64,000 nucleotides of DNA, taken from Halorubrum distributum JCM 10118. Lineage in GTDB: Archaea > Halobacteriota > Halobacteria > Halobacteriales > Haloferacaceae. Position 1 is the first letter of the stretch. Every line of letters begins with the position of its first letter. This document shows, in pieces, positions 26,847-36,408 of the stretch. Below the pieces are notes generated by a model. That model made no database searches. It was given only the letters and a program-made list of their open reading frames with translations, and had not been told where the DNA came from. The stretch lies in contig NZ_AOJN01000055.1 in the NCBI RefSeq assembly GCF_000337335.1, positions 38,276 through 102,275 of the forward strand, written 5' to 3'. The position numbers and the translations under genes are program-made.

Positions 26847-27656
26847 TCAGTACTCCTCCGGATCGATCTCCAAGACGAGTTCCCCGGCCTTGAACGCCCG
26901 GACGAGTCCGTCGGACTCGGAGAGGACGATTGAGGTCGAGTTCGTGTCGCGGGTGATCGCCGCGCCGGACATGTGGCGCGCGCCGAGCCCCTTCGGGATG
27001 TCGACCCCCTCGGCGGCGGGCTCGAGGTAGCGGTACGCCGAGACGATCTTCCCGGAGTCGGAGACGACGAAGGCGCCGTCGAGCCGCGAGAACTCCTTGA
27101 GCATGACGTTCACGATCGGGTCGCCGACGTGAACGTGGCTCTTCTCGAAGGGGTTGTACGACAGCGGCCGCGACTTGTTCATCACCTTCCCCGCGTCGCC
27201 GACGACGAACAGCGCGCCCACCGGCTTCCCCTTCTGCCCCTTCTGTCCGAGCTCGATCGCGACCTCGAACACGTCGCGGATCACGCTCGGCTCCGCCCGC
27301 GAGTTGGCGAACAGGTCGTAGATCCCGGTGTGGACCCCCTCGTCCACTGTCGCCCGGATCACCGCGTCCGAGCCGCCGTCGAACACCGAGGCGACGCACG
27401 CGACCTCGTCGCCCTCGGCGAGGAGCCCCTCGTCCATCGCGCCCTCGATGCCGAACCGGATCCGGTCTTTGACGTTGTCGAACGGGAGGGGAAGCTCGAC
27501 GAACGTCTCCGCGTCGACGTCGTTGTCGGGCGCGACGACGACGACCTCGACCTCGGCGTCCGCGAATCGCTCGTAGAAGGAACTCGTCGGGGAGAACAGC
27601 AGCGCGGCGTCCACGTCCGCGACGAGGTCCGCCAGGTGGTCGGTGAGCGAGGCCAT
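26847..27656 (-). CDS. dacZ: Diadenylate cyclase DacZ (c-di-AMP synthase)
   Basis: 269 residues. The C-terminal half is a DisA_N/DAC domain: SRLDGAFVVSDSGKI carries the DGA motif and GLGARHMSGAAITRDTNS the RHR/GxR-like motif, both needed for joining two ATP into c-di-AMP. The N-terminal half is the archaeal DacZ-specific domain with NVKDRIRFGIEGAMDEG. In Haloferax the enzyme is essential and its product level affects osmotic growth. The ATG at 27656 was chosen over one two codons upstream. First gene of a dacZ-mscS unit. Confidence 0.9.
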   Translation of the reverse strand: MASLTDHLADLVADVDAALLFSPTSSFYERFADAEVEVVVVAPDNDVDAETFVELPLPFDNVKDRIRFGIEGAMDEGLLAEGDEVACVASVFDGGSDAVIRATVDEGVHTGIYDLFANSRAEPSVIRDVFEVAIELGQKGQKGKPVGALFVVGDAGKVMNKSRPLSYNPFEKSHVHVGDPIVNVMLKEFSRLDGAFVVSDSGKIVSAYRYLEPAAEGVDIPKGLGARHMSGAAITRDTNSTSIVLSESDGLVRAFKAGELVLEIDPEEY

Positions 27657-27825
27657 TATCACCCGTGACTCCCGGACCCCGTATAGTCGTTGCGTCGTGC
27701 GAGCGTCTGACGCCCGGCCTGGATCGACGTATGGACACCGTCAGGAGGCGCGAGACGGAGTCAGTTGATTCCGAACCGAGAGAGGCCGGGGCAGGCCTAT
27801 CAGTACTGAAACGGGGCGAGCCGGC

Positions 27826-29451
27826 TCAGTCGCCGGCGGCCGAGAGCGGTCCCTCGGCAGTCGCCGGCCGATCCTCGCGGATCAGGTCCGCCGCCCGCTC
27901 GGCGATCGCGATCGTCGGTGCGTTCGTGTTCCCGCCGACGAGCGTGGGCATCACGCTCGCGTCGACGACGCGGAGCCCCTCGACCCCGCGGACGCGGAGC
28001 TCGTCGTCCACCACCGCCGCCGGGTCGTCGCCCATCTTACACGTCCCGACGGGGTGGTACACGGTGTGACACTCCTCGCGGACGTGTCGAGCGATCTCCT
28101 CGTCGGTCTCGACGTCCCCGCCGGGCCAAAGCTCGCGGCCGAGGTACTCCGAGAGGGCGTCCTGGTCGGCGATCTCGCGGGCGCGCTTGACGCCCTCGAC
28201 GAGGGTTTCGAGGTCCGCACGTTCGTCGAGGTAGTTCGGATCGATGGCGGGCGCCTCGAACGGGTCGGTCGAGCTGAGCCTGACGCGGCCGCGGCTCTCC
28301 GGTCGGAGCTGCGTCGCGCCGATCGACAGCCCCCGCCCCTCCTCGGGGTTCGCGAGCCCGTGTTCCATGAAGTAGGAGGGCGCGAAGTGGAACTGGAGGT
28401 CCGGCCGGGGCTCGTCCGGGTCGGTGCGAACGAAGCCGCCGGCCTCGCCGACGTTGGAGGTGAGCTTCCCGCGCTTGCGGACGAACCAGTTGAACAGGTC
28501 CCGGAGGCTCCCGGCGTCGTCCAGCGTGCTGACGTCGTCGTCGGTCTCGTAGACGGTGAACGCGAACAGGTGGTCCTGGAGGTTCCGGCCGACGCCGGGC
28601 GAGGCCGCCTCCACGTCGATCCCGTGGTCCGCGAGGTGGTCGGGGTCGCCGATCCCCGAGAGCATGAGGATCTGCGGGGAGTTGACGGCGCCGGCGCTGA
28701 CGAGGACCTCCTCGGTCGCGTCGACGGACCGGGCCTCCCCGTCCCGACTGTACTCCACCCCCGTCGCGCGACCGTCCTCGATCGTCACCTCGGTCACCTG
28801 CGCGCCGGTCTCGGCGGTGAGGTTCGGGCGATCGAGCGCCGGCTTGAGGTACGCGTCGGCCGCGCTGTGACGTTTCCCGTTCTTCTGGGTGACGTGGTAG
28901 AGACCGACGCCGGCCTGCTCGGCCCCGTTGAAGTCGTCGTTGCGGTCGTACCCGGCCTGCGCGGCCGCGCGGACGAACGCCTCGGAAGCGGGCCGCGGCG
29001 ACGACTGGTCGGTGACGTTGAGCGGCCCCTCGTCGCCGTGGTAAGACGAGTCAGTCGGCTCGAAGGTCTCCGCGCGCCTGAAGTACTCCAGCATCGAGTC
29101 GTACCCCCACCCGTCGTTGCCCAGTTCGGCCCAGCCGTCGTAGTCCGAGGGGTGGCCCCGGACGTAGATCATCGCGTTGGTCGAGGAACATCCCCCGAGC
29201 GTCTTGCCGCGGGGCCAGTAGAGTTCCCGGCCGGCGCAGCCGTCCTGCGGCTCGGTGTAGTACTCCCAGTCCGCGTCGGTCTTGAACAGCTCCGGGAACG
29301 CCGCCGGGATCCGCATGTTCCGGTCGTCGTCGGGCGTGCCCGCCTCCAAGAGCAGGACGCTCGTCTCCCCGTCCGCGGTGAGTCGGTTCGCGAGGACGCA
29401 GCCCGCAGACCCGGCGCCGACCACGATATAATCGTATTCATCGCTTGTCAT
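27826..29451 (-). CDS. GMC-family oxidoreductase (choline dehydrogenase-like)
   Basis: 541 residues. YDYIVVGAGSAGCVLANRLT is the FAD-binding GxGxxG segment; WPRGKTLGGCSSTNAMIYVRG and GAVNSPQILMLSGIG are the two GMC signatures; HPVGTCKMG and NAPTIAIAERAADLI close the active-site region. Could oxidise choline or another alcohol, giving the compatible solute glycine betaine if it is a true BetA; no betaine-aldehyde dehydrogenase is nearby, so the substrate is open. The ATG at 29451 is preferred to a TTG two codons upstream. Confidence 0.87.
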   Translation of the reverse strand: MTSDEYDYIVVGAGSAGCVLANRLTADGETSVLLLEAGTPDDDRNMRIPAAFPELFKTDADWEYYTEPQDGCAGRELYWPRGKTLGGCSSTNAMIYVRGHPSDYDGWAELGNDGWGYDSMLEYFRRAETFEPTDSSYHGDEGPLNVTDQSSPRPASEAFVRAAAQAGYDRNDDFNGAEQAGVGLYHVTQKNGKRHSAADAYLKPALDRPNLTAETGAQVTEVTIEDGRATGVEYSRDGEARSVDATEEVLVSAGAVNSPQILMLSGIGDPDHLADHGIDVEAASPGVGRNLQDHLFAFTVYETDDDVSTLDDAGSLRDLFNWFVRKRGKLTSNVGEAGGFVRTDPDEPRPDLQFHFAPSYFMEHGLANPEEGRGLSIGATQLRPESRGRVRLSSTDPFEAPAIDPNYLDERADLETLVEGVKRAREIADQDALSEYLGRELWPGGDVETDEEIARHVREECHTVYHPVGTCKMGDDPAAVVDDELRVRGVEGLRVVDASVMPTLVGGNTNAPTIAIAERAADLIREDRPATAEGPLSAAGD

Positions 29452-29582
29452 AGACAATCATGAGGTAGTGTAGCAATTAACTGTACTCATCCGTCGAAAC
29501 ACGAGAGGACACGCGGATCGACGCGCTCCGCCGGCGGGACGCCGTTCGACGACGTTTTCCCTCTCTGCCCGCGTTGGCACAC

Positions 29583-30203
29583 GTGGAACCAGATTCCGTC
29601 CGAGAGTCGTGGGCAAACCGGGCGGGCGAATACTCGCCGGCGTACTACGCGCACTACGGACCGAACGAGACGAGCGAGCTGATCCGCGAGGCCCTCGACG
29701 CTCACCTCGACCGCGACGCGGCCGTCCTCGAACTGGGATGCGGCTCGGGCCGGCACCTCGAACACCTCGCCGCCCACGGGTTCGAGGACCTCTCCGGGGT
29801 CGACATCAACGCGGAGGCGTTCGAGACGATGCGAGACGCCTACCCCGAACTCGCCGCGGACGGGACGTTCTACTGCGGCGCGATCGAGGACCTCGTGGAG
29901 GAGTTCGACGACGGCGCGTTCGACGCGGTGTACTCGGTCGAGACGCTGCAACACCTCCATCCGGACGTCGAGTCGGCCTTCGCGGAGATCGCGCGGATCA
30001 CCGACGACGTCCTCGTCACGGCCGAGATCGAGGACCCGACGCGCGAGTCGGCGGCGGCGGACCCGGACGTGAACTACGTCGACGACGAGACGCCGCTGTA
30101 CTACCGGGACTGGGGCGAGATATTCACCTCGCTGGGTCTCGTCGAGGTCGACGTCGTCCGCGGTGACAGGGACACGACGCGGACCTTCCGCGTCTCCGAC
30201 TGA
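29583..30203 (+). CDS. SAM-dependent methyltransferase
   Basis: About 206 residues. VLELGCGSGRHLEHLAAHGF is the SAM-binding motif I, followed by DLSGVDINAEAFETM and DAVYSVETLQHLHPD, the motifs II/III of a class I methyltransferase. The acceptor is unknown. No ATG fits; the GTG at 29583 (VEPDSVRESWANRAGE) is taken, and a TTG at 29574 is an alternative. It precedes the aldo/keto reductase by 85 bp on the same strand. Confidence 0.75.
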   Translation: MEPDSVRESWANRAGEYSPAYYAHYGPNETSELIREALDAHLDRDAAVLELGCGSGRHLEHLAAHGFEDLSGVDINAEAFETMRDAYPELAADGTFYCGAIEDLVEEFDDGAFDAVYSVETLQHLHPDVESAFAEIARITDDVLVTAEIEDPTRESAAADPDVNYVDDETPLYYRDWGEIFTSLGLVEVDVVRGDRDTTRTFRVSD

Positions 30204-30288
30204 ACGGCGCCCTCGACGAGGTCAGTCCCGTCAGCGGCGAGCCGCCCTCCCGCGCGACTTTTACCCGCGAGCCGACTACCCCGACCAC

Positions 30289-31401
30289 ATGGCGACTCGC
30301 GAGGCCCTCTGGGGGTACCGGAACCGGTTCGGCGACGCCTTCGGGCGCACCTACTTCCGTCGCTTCGGACCGGGCGTCGTCTCCAGCGTCGGGATCGGGA
30401 CGTACCTCGGCGAGCCGACACCCGAAGTCGACGACGCCTCGCGCGAGTCGATCGGACTGGCGCTCCGGTCGGGGGTGAACCACGTCGACACCGCCGCAAA
30501 CTACCGCTGCGGCCGCGCCGAGCGCGTCGTCGGCGAGGCGCTCCGGGACGCCCCCGTCGACCGCGAGTCCGTGGTCGTCGCGACGAAGGGGGGCTTCCTC
30601 CCGTTCGACGGCGAGCGCCCGGCCGACCCGAGCGCGTACGTCCGCGAGCGGTTCGTCGAACCCGGGATCGTCGACCCCGACTACCTTGCGAACGGCGCGC
30701 ACGCGATGACGCCGGCGTACCTGGAGTGGTCGCTGGACCGCTCGCTCGACCGGCTCGACCTCGATTCGGTCGACTGCTTCTACGTCCACAACCCCGAGAC
30801 GCAGCTCGCCGCCCGGTCGCGAGACGAGGTGTACGACCAGATCGGCGCGGCCTTCGAGGCCCTCGAACGCCGGCGTGCGGCCGGAGATATCGGGGCGTAC
30901 GGCGTCGCCACGTGGAGCGCGTTCCGGGTCCCGGCCGAGGCCGACGACCACCTCTCGCTCGGCGAGGTGCTCTCGCGGGCCGAGGCCGCCGGCGAGGCGG
31001 TCGGCCCCGACGACGACCACGGGTTCGCGGCGATACAGCTCCCCTTCAACGTCGCGATGGCGGACGCGTTCACGCGGCGGAACCAGCCCGCGCCGCCGGG
31101 CGCCGGCGCCGACGGCCCCGTCTCGACCCTCGAATTCGCCCACGAGGCCGGGCTCTCGGTGGTGACGAGCGCGAGCGTCGGACAGGGGGACCTGACCGTC
31201 GAGGGCGCGGTTCCCGCCGACGTCGACGCGACGCTCGCGGGGGAGACGCCGGCCCAGCGCGCGCTCAACTTCGCGCGGAGCGCGCCGGGGGTCACCTCGT
31301 CGCTCGTCGGGACGACCGACCCCGACCACGTCCGCGAGAACGTCGCGGCCGGCACCTTCGACCCGCTCGGCGCGTCGGCGTTCGACGCCGTCTTCGAGTG
31401 A
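30289..31401 (+). CDS. Aldo/keto reductase
   Basis: 370 residues in a TIM barrel. NHVDTAANYRCGRAERVVG holds the catalytic D and Y, VVATKGGFLPF the lysine, and DCFYVHNPETQ the histidine of the tetrad; SSLVGTTDPDHVRENV is the NADPH-binding end. Reduces an unknown carbonyl compound. The ATG at 30289 follows a CTTTTACC TATA-like element by about 28 bp (leaderless). Confidence 0.85.
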   Translation: MATREALWGYRNRFGDAFGRTYFRRFGPGVVSSVGIGTYLGEPTPEVDDASRESIGLALRSGVNHVDTAANYRCGRAERVVGEALRDAPVDRESVVVATKGGFLPFDGERPADPSAYVRERFVEPGIVDPDYLANGAHAMTPAYLEWSLDRSLDRLDLDSVDCFYVHNPETQLAARSRDEVYDQIGAAFEALERRRAAGDIGAYGVATWSAFRVPAEADDHLSLGEVLSRAEAAGEAVGPDDDHGFAAIQLPFNVAMADAFTRRNQPAPPGAGADGPVSTLEFAHEAGLSVVTSASVGQGDLTVEGAVPADVDATLAGETPAQRALNFARSAPGVTSSLVGTTDPDHVRENVAAGTFDPLGASAFDAVFE

Positions 31402-31492
31402 GCCGGACGACGGCCGCGACGCCGCGGAGCCGGCACCAGCGGCCGGACCGGCGGCCACAAGACGTTTGTCGGGACCCGTCGAAACCCGTCAC

Positions 31493-32149
31493 ATGGCCCC
31501 CACGCGACGAGCCCTCCTCGGGAGCGCCGCTCTCGGCGTCGTCGGCGCGCTCGCGGGCTGTTCTGGCGCGAGCGACTCGGAAGCGGAGTCCGCCCGACCG
31601 CAGACGAGAGGCACGGAGACGGACCCGACGGTGGTAAAGCCGCGGAACCCGGCCGGCGAGAGCGTCCTCCTCGACGGGAGCGAGGCGACCGACGAGAACG
31701 AGCCAGCCCGGATCGGCCGCGAACTCGTCACGAGCGCGGACCGAGCTGACGAGCTGTTGGTCGCCGAGGGCGTCTCCGACGCGGACCGCGAGCGGGTCCG
31801 GTCGTTCCTCGACGAGACGGACTACGACGCGGAGACGGTGTACGTCTCTCCGGCCGGTATCCTGTCCTGCCAGCGGCTGGAGATCCACTCGGTCTCGTGG
31901 CAGCCCGGGCGCGTCGAGTACGAGTACTGCCGCGAGCTAAGGCCGCCCGATAAGGCGTGCGAGGCCGGCACCAGGGTCACGCTGGCCCTGATCTTCCGGC
32001 TTCCCGCGGTGCTCGACGACCGGCTCCGGGGGTCCGGCTCCAGCGGACGGTCGCCGTGTCGGACGACGGACACCGAGTACGCGGTGATCGACGGGAACGC
32101 GACCGTGACCGGGAACGCCACGGCCGCCGACGAGTGGGGTGACTTCTGA
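31493..32149 (+). CDS. Tat-type lipoprotein of unknown function
   Basis: 218 residues. MAPTRRALLGSAALGVVGAL ends in an LAGC lipobox, with twin arginines, so it is exported folded and anchored by lipid. The mature part has four more cysteines (LSC, EYC, KAC, SPC) that may form disulfides. No domain recognised. It overlaps the next lipoprotein by one base (TGATG). ATG at 31493 is preferred because it starts the signal directly. Confidence 0.7.
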   Translation: MAPTRRALLGSAALGVVGALAGCSGASDSEAESARPQTRGTETDPTVVKPRNPAGESVLLDGSEATDENEPARIGRELVTSADRADELLVAEGVSDADRERVRSFLDETDYDAETVYVSPAGILSCQRLEIHSVSWQPGRVEYEYCRELRPPDKACEAGTRVTLALIFRLPAVLDDRLRGSGSSGRSPCRTTDTEYAVIDGNATVTGNATAADEWGDF

Positions 32150-33501
32150 TGCCGCGACGGCTCACCCGGCGCGACGTGCTCGCGGCCGCCGGCGCCGTCG
32201 CGCTCGGCTCGCTCGCCGGGTGCTCCGGCAGGGGGAGCGGGCCGCGGTTCTGGGACGACCCGCCGTCGCTCGACGTCGAGGGCGTCCCGCGCGAGTTCGA
32301 CCGGCCCGTCCCCGACCCGCCGCGGATCGTCCCCGTCGACGTCGAGCCCGCGGTCGCGGCGGCGTTCGCCGACCGGGTCGACCGGCTTCTCTCCTCGATT
32401 CCGGAGCCGCTGACCGGGGGGACGCTCCCGAACGGCGCGATCCGCGAGCAGATCGAGACGGAGCGGGCGGGGGCCCGCGAGGCGCTCCCGGAGTCCGACG
32501 AGGCGCTCCCGCCGTTGGAGGCGGCGGAGCGGTACGCTACCGCGCGGGACCGCGCCGCGACCGCCGCCGGCACGTGGGCGGCCGTGACCGTCGAGGGCGA
32601 CCCGGCGGCGGTGACCGCCGGCATCGGGACGGTTCGGAACCGGGCGTTCGAGACGCTGGAGGAGCTGCCTGGCCCGGCGGCCGACCCAGTGGCGGGCGCC
32701 GCCGTCTACGGCCCGATCGAGCGCTGGTACGACGAGGCACGGCGACGGACGCTGGTCGGCAGCGGCCCGGCCGACCAGGCGAACCCGCTCCGGACCGGGG
32801 ACGCGGCCGGCGAGGTCGAGCGCGTCCAGTCGCTGGTCGAGTCGGGGCGGTACCTCCGGGACCGGTACGCGGCGTCGCTCGCCGACCCGGAAGCGGTCGC
32901 CGAGCCGCTGCGTCGCGAGATGAACCGGCTCGGCCGCGCGGTGGGCGACCGGCTCCGCGAGCTCCACGGGGAGGGCGTCGAGGACCTCCGACAGAACCCG
33001 GGCACGGATGCGTTCGTCGACGACCGGGCGGTCGCGCGCGGCGCGCCGAGCGCCGCCCTGCTGTCGAGCGCCGTCTACCGGAGCTTCGACGACATGTGGT
33101 TCGACCCGGTCGCGTTCGACGACTACGAGCCCGACGACCCGGCGACCGGGCTGACGCGGACCGCGCTCGCGTGGACGCGGCTCCGGGCGCTCGGCGACGT
33201 CGCCGACCGGGTCGAGGCGGGCGAGACGATGTTCCCCGACGACGCGGCCGCGGTCGGCGCGGCGCGGACCGCGGCGGTCGAGTCGGCGGCGGCGCTCGCG
33301 GGGAGCGAGAACCCGCTGGCCCGGTGGCTGGCGACGCAGTTCCTCCCGCTGTTCGCGGAGCCGGAGGGGGCGCTCGCGGCGGGCGACCGGAACGCGCGGT
33401 CGACGGTCGAGGCGTACACCCGGTACCGGTGGATCGAGACCGTCACGGGCGAGGCGCGGACGGTGGCGGCGTCGGTCGAGGACTCGTTCGAGGCGAATTG
33501 A
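32149..33501 (+). CDS. Tat-type lipoprotein, coupled to the preceding one
   Basis: 450 residues. MPRRLTRRDVLAAAGAVALG then SLAGC is a twin-arginine lipoprotein signal. The rest is largely alpha-helical, alanine/arginine/glutamate-rich, with repeated helical segments, and no recognised domain. Its ATG overlaps the TGA of the upstream lipoprotein, so both are made together and probably act at the same outer-membrane-face site. The pair may be a haloarchaea-specific surface complex (inference). Confidence 0.7.
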   Translation: MPRRLTRRDVLAAAGAVALGSLAGCSGRGSGPRFWDDPPSLDVEGVPREFDRPVPDPPRIVPVDVEPAVAAAFADRVDRLLSSIPEPLTGGTLPNGAIREQIETERAGAREALPESDEALPPLEAAERYATARDRAATAAGTWAAVTVEGDPAAVTAGIGTVRNRAFETLEELPGPAADPVAGAAVYGPIERWYDEARRRTLVGSGPADQANPLRTGDAAGEVERVQSLVESGRYLRDRYAASLADPEAVAEPLRREMNRLGRAVGDRLRELHGEGVEDLRQNPGTDAFVDDRAVARGAPSAALLSSAVYRSFDDMWFDPVAFDDYEPDDPATGLTRTALAWTRLRALGDVADRVEAGETMFPDDAAAVGAARTAAVESAAALAGSENPLARWLATQFLPLFAEPEGALAAGDRNARSTVEAYTRYRWIETVTGEARTVAASVEDSFEAN

Positions 33502-33572
33502 GCGCGGCCGACCAGCGACGAATCGACCGCGACGGGAGAGAGGAGAGAGGGCGACGACGGGGGGTGACGGCG

Positions 33573-33743
33573 TCAGCGAAGCTCCTTGAACCGCGCGCCG
33601 CACTCCGGACAGATGCGGACCGAGAACACCTCGTCGGGGTCGTTCTCCTTTTTCAACACCTGCTCGCAGTCGGCGCAGTTCAGCCGCTCGTAGGTGTCCT
33701 TCATCAGGTCGCCGTCGCGGAGCCCCTTACGCGTGGATTTCAT
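33573..33743 (-). CDS. HVO_0758-type zinc-finger microprotein
   Basis: 56 residues, MKSTRKGLRDGDLMKDTYER then two CxxC pairs (CADC and CPEC), matching the small haloarchaeal HVO_0758-type zinc-finger proteins. The two cysteine pairs are 24 residues apart and should bind one zinc. Function unknown; small zinc proteins of this kind affect biofilm and adaptation in Haloferax. A CATAAAAA element at 33767-33774, read on the minus strand, is about 27 bp from the ATG: leaderless. Confidence 0.85.
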   Translation of the reverse strand: MKSTRKGLRDGDLMKDTYERLNCADCEQVLKKENDPDEVFSVRICPECGARFKELR

Positions 33744-33829
33744 ACCCGGGGTTTGTCGCCGGGGCGCATAAAAACCCTGTACGACATCGGTCTGACGAGT
33801 TCACCGAAAGCGAGGCCGAGAAGGGCGAG

Positions 33830-35101
33830 ATGGGCGTCGACGGCGGCGAGCGGAGTGTCGAGTCACTGCCAGACCGCTTTCGCAACGCTTGTGTCCGGGC
33901 GCGCGGAATCGCCGCCGTGTCACGGACCAGGCTGTTCGGATCGCTTTGCGCGCTGGTCTTCCTCGTCAACTTCGCTCGCGTCGTGTTCGCCCCCCTCGTG
34001 GGCGAGTTCATCGACGCGTTCGGGATCCGCGAGGGGACCGCCGGGCTCATCGTCACGCTCGCGTGGCTCGGCTCGGCCGCCCCGCGGCTCCCCGCCGGCT
34101 GGGCGCTCACGCGCTTCACGCGGCGCAGCGTGATCGTCGTCTCCGGCGCGATGCTGACCGCCGGCGCGCTCGGCGTCGCCCTCGCGCCGAGCGTGCTCGC
34201 GCTGATGGTCGCCGCCTTCGCGATCGGCCTGGCCTCCGGCGTCTACTTCGTCGCCGCGAACCCGTTCATCTCGGAGCTGTTCCCGCAGCGCGTCGGGCGC
34301 GTGATGGGCGTCCACGGCATGGCCAGCCAGCTCTCCGCCGTCATCGCCGCGCCCGCGGTCACCGTCGCGCTCTGGTACGACTGGCGGTACGCCTTCTACG
34401 CGCTGGCGCTCGCGGCGGCGGCCAGCACGGTCCTCTTCGTCGCGCTCGCGAAGCGGACCGACCTCCCGGACGCCGGCGCGGGCGACACCGACTTCCTCGC
34501 GGCCGCCCGCCGGGAGTGGAAGCTGATCCTCGCGGGCGTCGTGCTGATGGGGCTCACGAGCTTCGTCTGGCAGGGGCTGTTCAACTTCTACGAGCTGTAC
34601 ATGATCGACAAGGGGCTGCCGCCGGCGACCGCGCGGAACCTCCTGACCGTGATCTTCGCCGCCGGCGTCCCCGCATTCCTCGTCTCAGGCGACCTCGCGG
34701 ACCGGCTCCCGCACGTGCCGTACCTGCTCGGCATCGTCACGGCGTTCGTCGGCGGGGTCGTCCTCGTCGTCGTCGCGGAGGGGTTGGCGGCGGTGATCGC
34801 CGCGAGCGTCGTCGTCGGCTTCGCCATTCACATGCTGTTCCCGGCGGGCGACACGTACCTGTTGGCGTCGCTACCTGACGAGTCGCGCGCGTCGGCCTAC
34901 GCGATGTTCTCGGCCGGAATGATGTCCACGCAGGCGGCCGGCTCGTGGGTCGTCGGGGAGGCCATCGAGGCGGGCGCGGGGTACGACGCCGTCTTCCTCG
35001 CGCTCGCGGGCGGCTTAGTGGTCCTCGTCGCCGCGTACGCGGCCCTGTACCGCCTCGGGCGCGTCCCCGGCGGTGCGGCGGGGGCGACGCGGGCGGCGTA
35101 A
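33830..35101 (+). CDS. Major facilitator superfamily transporter
   Basis: 423 residues, about 12 TM segments. WALTRFTRRSVIVVSGAM is the loop 2-3 region and DYFVAANPFISELF-like NPFISELFPQRVGRVMGVHG lies before TM5. The substrate is unknown; it differs clearly from the MFS gene at 2.1 kb. The ATG at 33830 adds a 29-residue hydrophilic extension before the first helix; a GTG at 33917 (start of SRTRLFGSLCALVFLV) is a plausible alternative. Divergent from the zinc-finger gene. Confidence 0.83.
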   Translation: MGVDGGERSVESLPDRFRNACVRARGIAAVSRTRLFGSLCALVFLVNFARVVFAPLVGEFIDAFGIREGTAGLIVTLAWLGSAAPRLPAGWALTRFTRRSVIVVSGAMLTAGALGVALAPSVLALMVAAFAIGLASGVYFVAANPFISELFPQRVGRVMGVHGMASQLSAVIAAPAVTVALWYDWRYAFYALALAAAASTVLFVALAKRTDLPDAGAGDTDFLAAARREWKLILAGVVLMGLTSFVWQGLFNFYELYMIDKGLPPATARNLLTVIFAAGVPAFLVSGDLADRLPHVPYLLGIVTAFVGGVVLVVVAEGLAAVIAASVVVGFAIHMLFPAGDTYLLASLPDESRASAYAMFSAGMMSTQAAGSWVVGEAIEAGAGYDAVFLALAGGLVVLVAAYAALYRLGRVPGGAAGATRAA

Positions 35102-35222
35102 CGCGGAGACGGCGACGGACCCGGGGAGCGTTGGATCCGGGAAGCGAGGACTCGCGAAGGGAGCCCCGATCCGGTTGGTGGTACCGCACCTGTTTTGGGC
35201 GTCGCTCCCGTGTGATCGGTAA

Positions 35223-36407
35223 ATGGAGTACGTTCAGGAGCGCGTGACGACCCTCCACGCGTTGACCGACCACCGGCCCGACGCCCCCACGGACCGCGCG
35301 GCGGTCGTCGTGCCGATGACCGAGCGCGAGTACGGGACGCTCGCGGCCGAGCGCGTGCTCTCGACGCTGGAGACGGTCGACCCGGCCCGCGTGATCGTGC
35401 CGCTGCGGGCCGCCGCCGACCGCGCCGGCCCGTTCGCGGAGTGGCTGGACGGGTTCGACCTCGACGTCGAGACGCTGTGGTGCGACGGCCCCCGACTCGC
35501 CTCGCTGCTGGAGGCGCGGGGGCTCGACGGCGAGCGCGGCAAGGGGCGCGACGTGTGGCTCGCCCTCGGCCGCGCGCTCGATGAGGAGTTCGTCGTCGTC
35601 CACGATGCGGACACGAAGACGTACTCGCCGGCGTTCGTCAACCGACTCTTGTTCCCGCTGGGACAGAGGTACCGGTTCTCGAAGGGGTACTACGCCCGCG
35701 TCGAGGACGGCTCGCTGTACGGGCGGCTGTTCAGGCTGTTCTTCCGGCCGCTCGTCCGCGCGCTCGGGGACGCGGCGCCTGACCGAACGCCCGACGTCTT
35801 AGAGTACCTCTCCGCGTTCCGCTACGCGCTCGCCGGCGAGTTCGCGGCGACGAGCGACCTCGTCTCCCGGCTCCGCGTCCAGCGCGGCTGGGGGCTGGAG
35901 GTCGGGACGCTCGGCGAGGCGTTTGGCCACGCCGGCTTCGCGGACAGCGCGCAGGTCGACCTGGGCCGGTACGAGCACGACCACCGCTCCGTCGAGGGGC
36001 CGACCGGCCTCGCCGACATGAGCCGGGCGGTCGGCGATGCGACGCTGCGGGCGGTCGAAGACGCCGGCGTCGACGTCGACTACGACGGCCTCGCCGAGCG
36101 GTACCGCGAGGCCGCCGAGACGCTAGTCGACGGCTACGCGACCGACGCGGCGTTCAACGGGCTCTCGTACGACGCGGACGACGAGCGCTCGCAGGTGGCG
36201 ACGTACGCCGAGGCGCTCGGCGAACCCGGCCCCGACACGCGGCTCCCGGCGTGGGAGGACGCTCCGGTCGACCCCGACGAGGTCCACGAGGCGGCGCGCG
36301 AGGACCTCGACGCGGTCCGCGGAGACGGGGCGACCGGCAGCGTCGACGCCGTCGGCGCCCGGCCGACCGACGACGGACAGGCGGAGCCCGCCCCGGGGGA
36401 GGACTGA
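35223..36407 (+). CDS. GT81-like glycosyltransferase (glucosyl-3-phosphoglycerate synthase type)
   Basis: 394 residues. VVVPMTEREYGTLAAERVL opens a GT-A fold; VVHDADTKTYSPAFVNRLLF carries the DxD metal site; RFSKGYYARVEDGSLYGRLF and GWGLEVGTLGEAFG follow the pattern of GpgS/GT81 enzymes that make glucosyl- or mannosyl-3-phosphoglycerate, precursors of compatible solutes. Assignment to that reaction is inference. The C-terminal 50 residues are acidic and disordered-looking. One base separates its TGA from the next gene's ATG, so they form an operon. Confidence 0.72.
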   Translation: MEYVQERVTTLHALTDHRPDAPTDRAAVVVPMTEREYGTLAAERVLSTLETVDPARVIVPLRAAADRAGPFAEWLDGFDLDVETLWCDGPRLASLLEARGLDGERGKGRDVWLALGRALDEEFVVVHDADTKTYSPAFVNRLLFPLGQRYRFSKGYYARVEDGSLYGRLFRLFFRPLVRALGDAAPDRTPDVLEYLSAFRYALAGEFAATSDLVSRLRVQRGWGLEVGTLGEAFGHAGFADSAQVDLGRYEHDHRSVEGPTGLADMSRAVGDATLRAVEDAGVDVDYDGLAERYREAAETLVDGYATDAAFNGLSYDADDERSQVATYAEALGEPGPDTRLPAWEDAPVDPDEVHEAAREDLDAVRGDGATGSVDAVGARPTDDGQAEPAPGED

Positions 36408-36408
36408 G

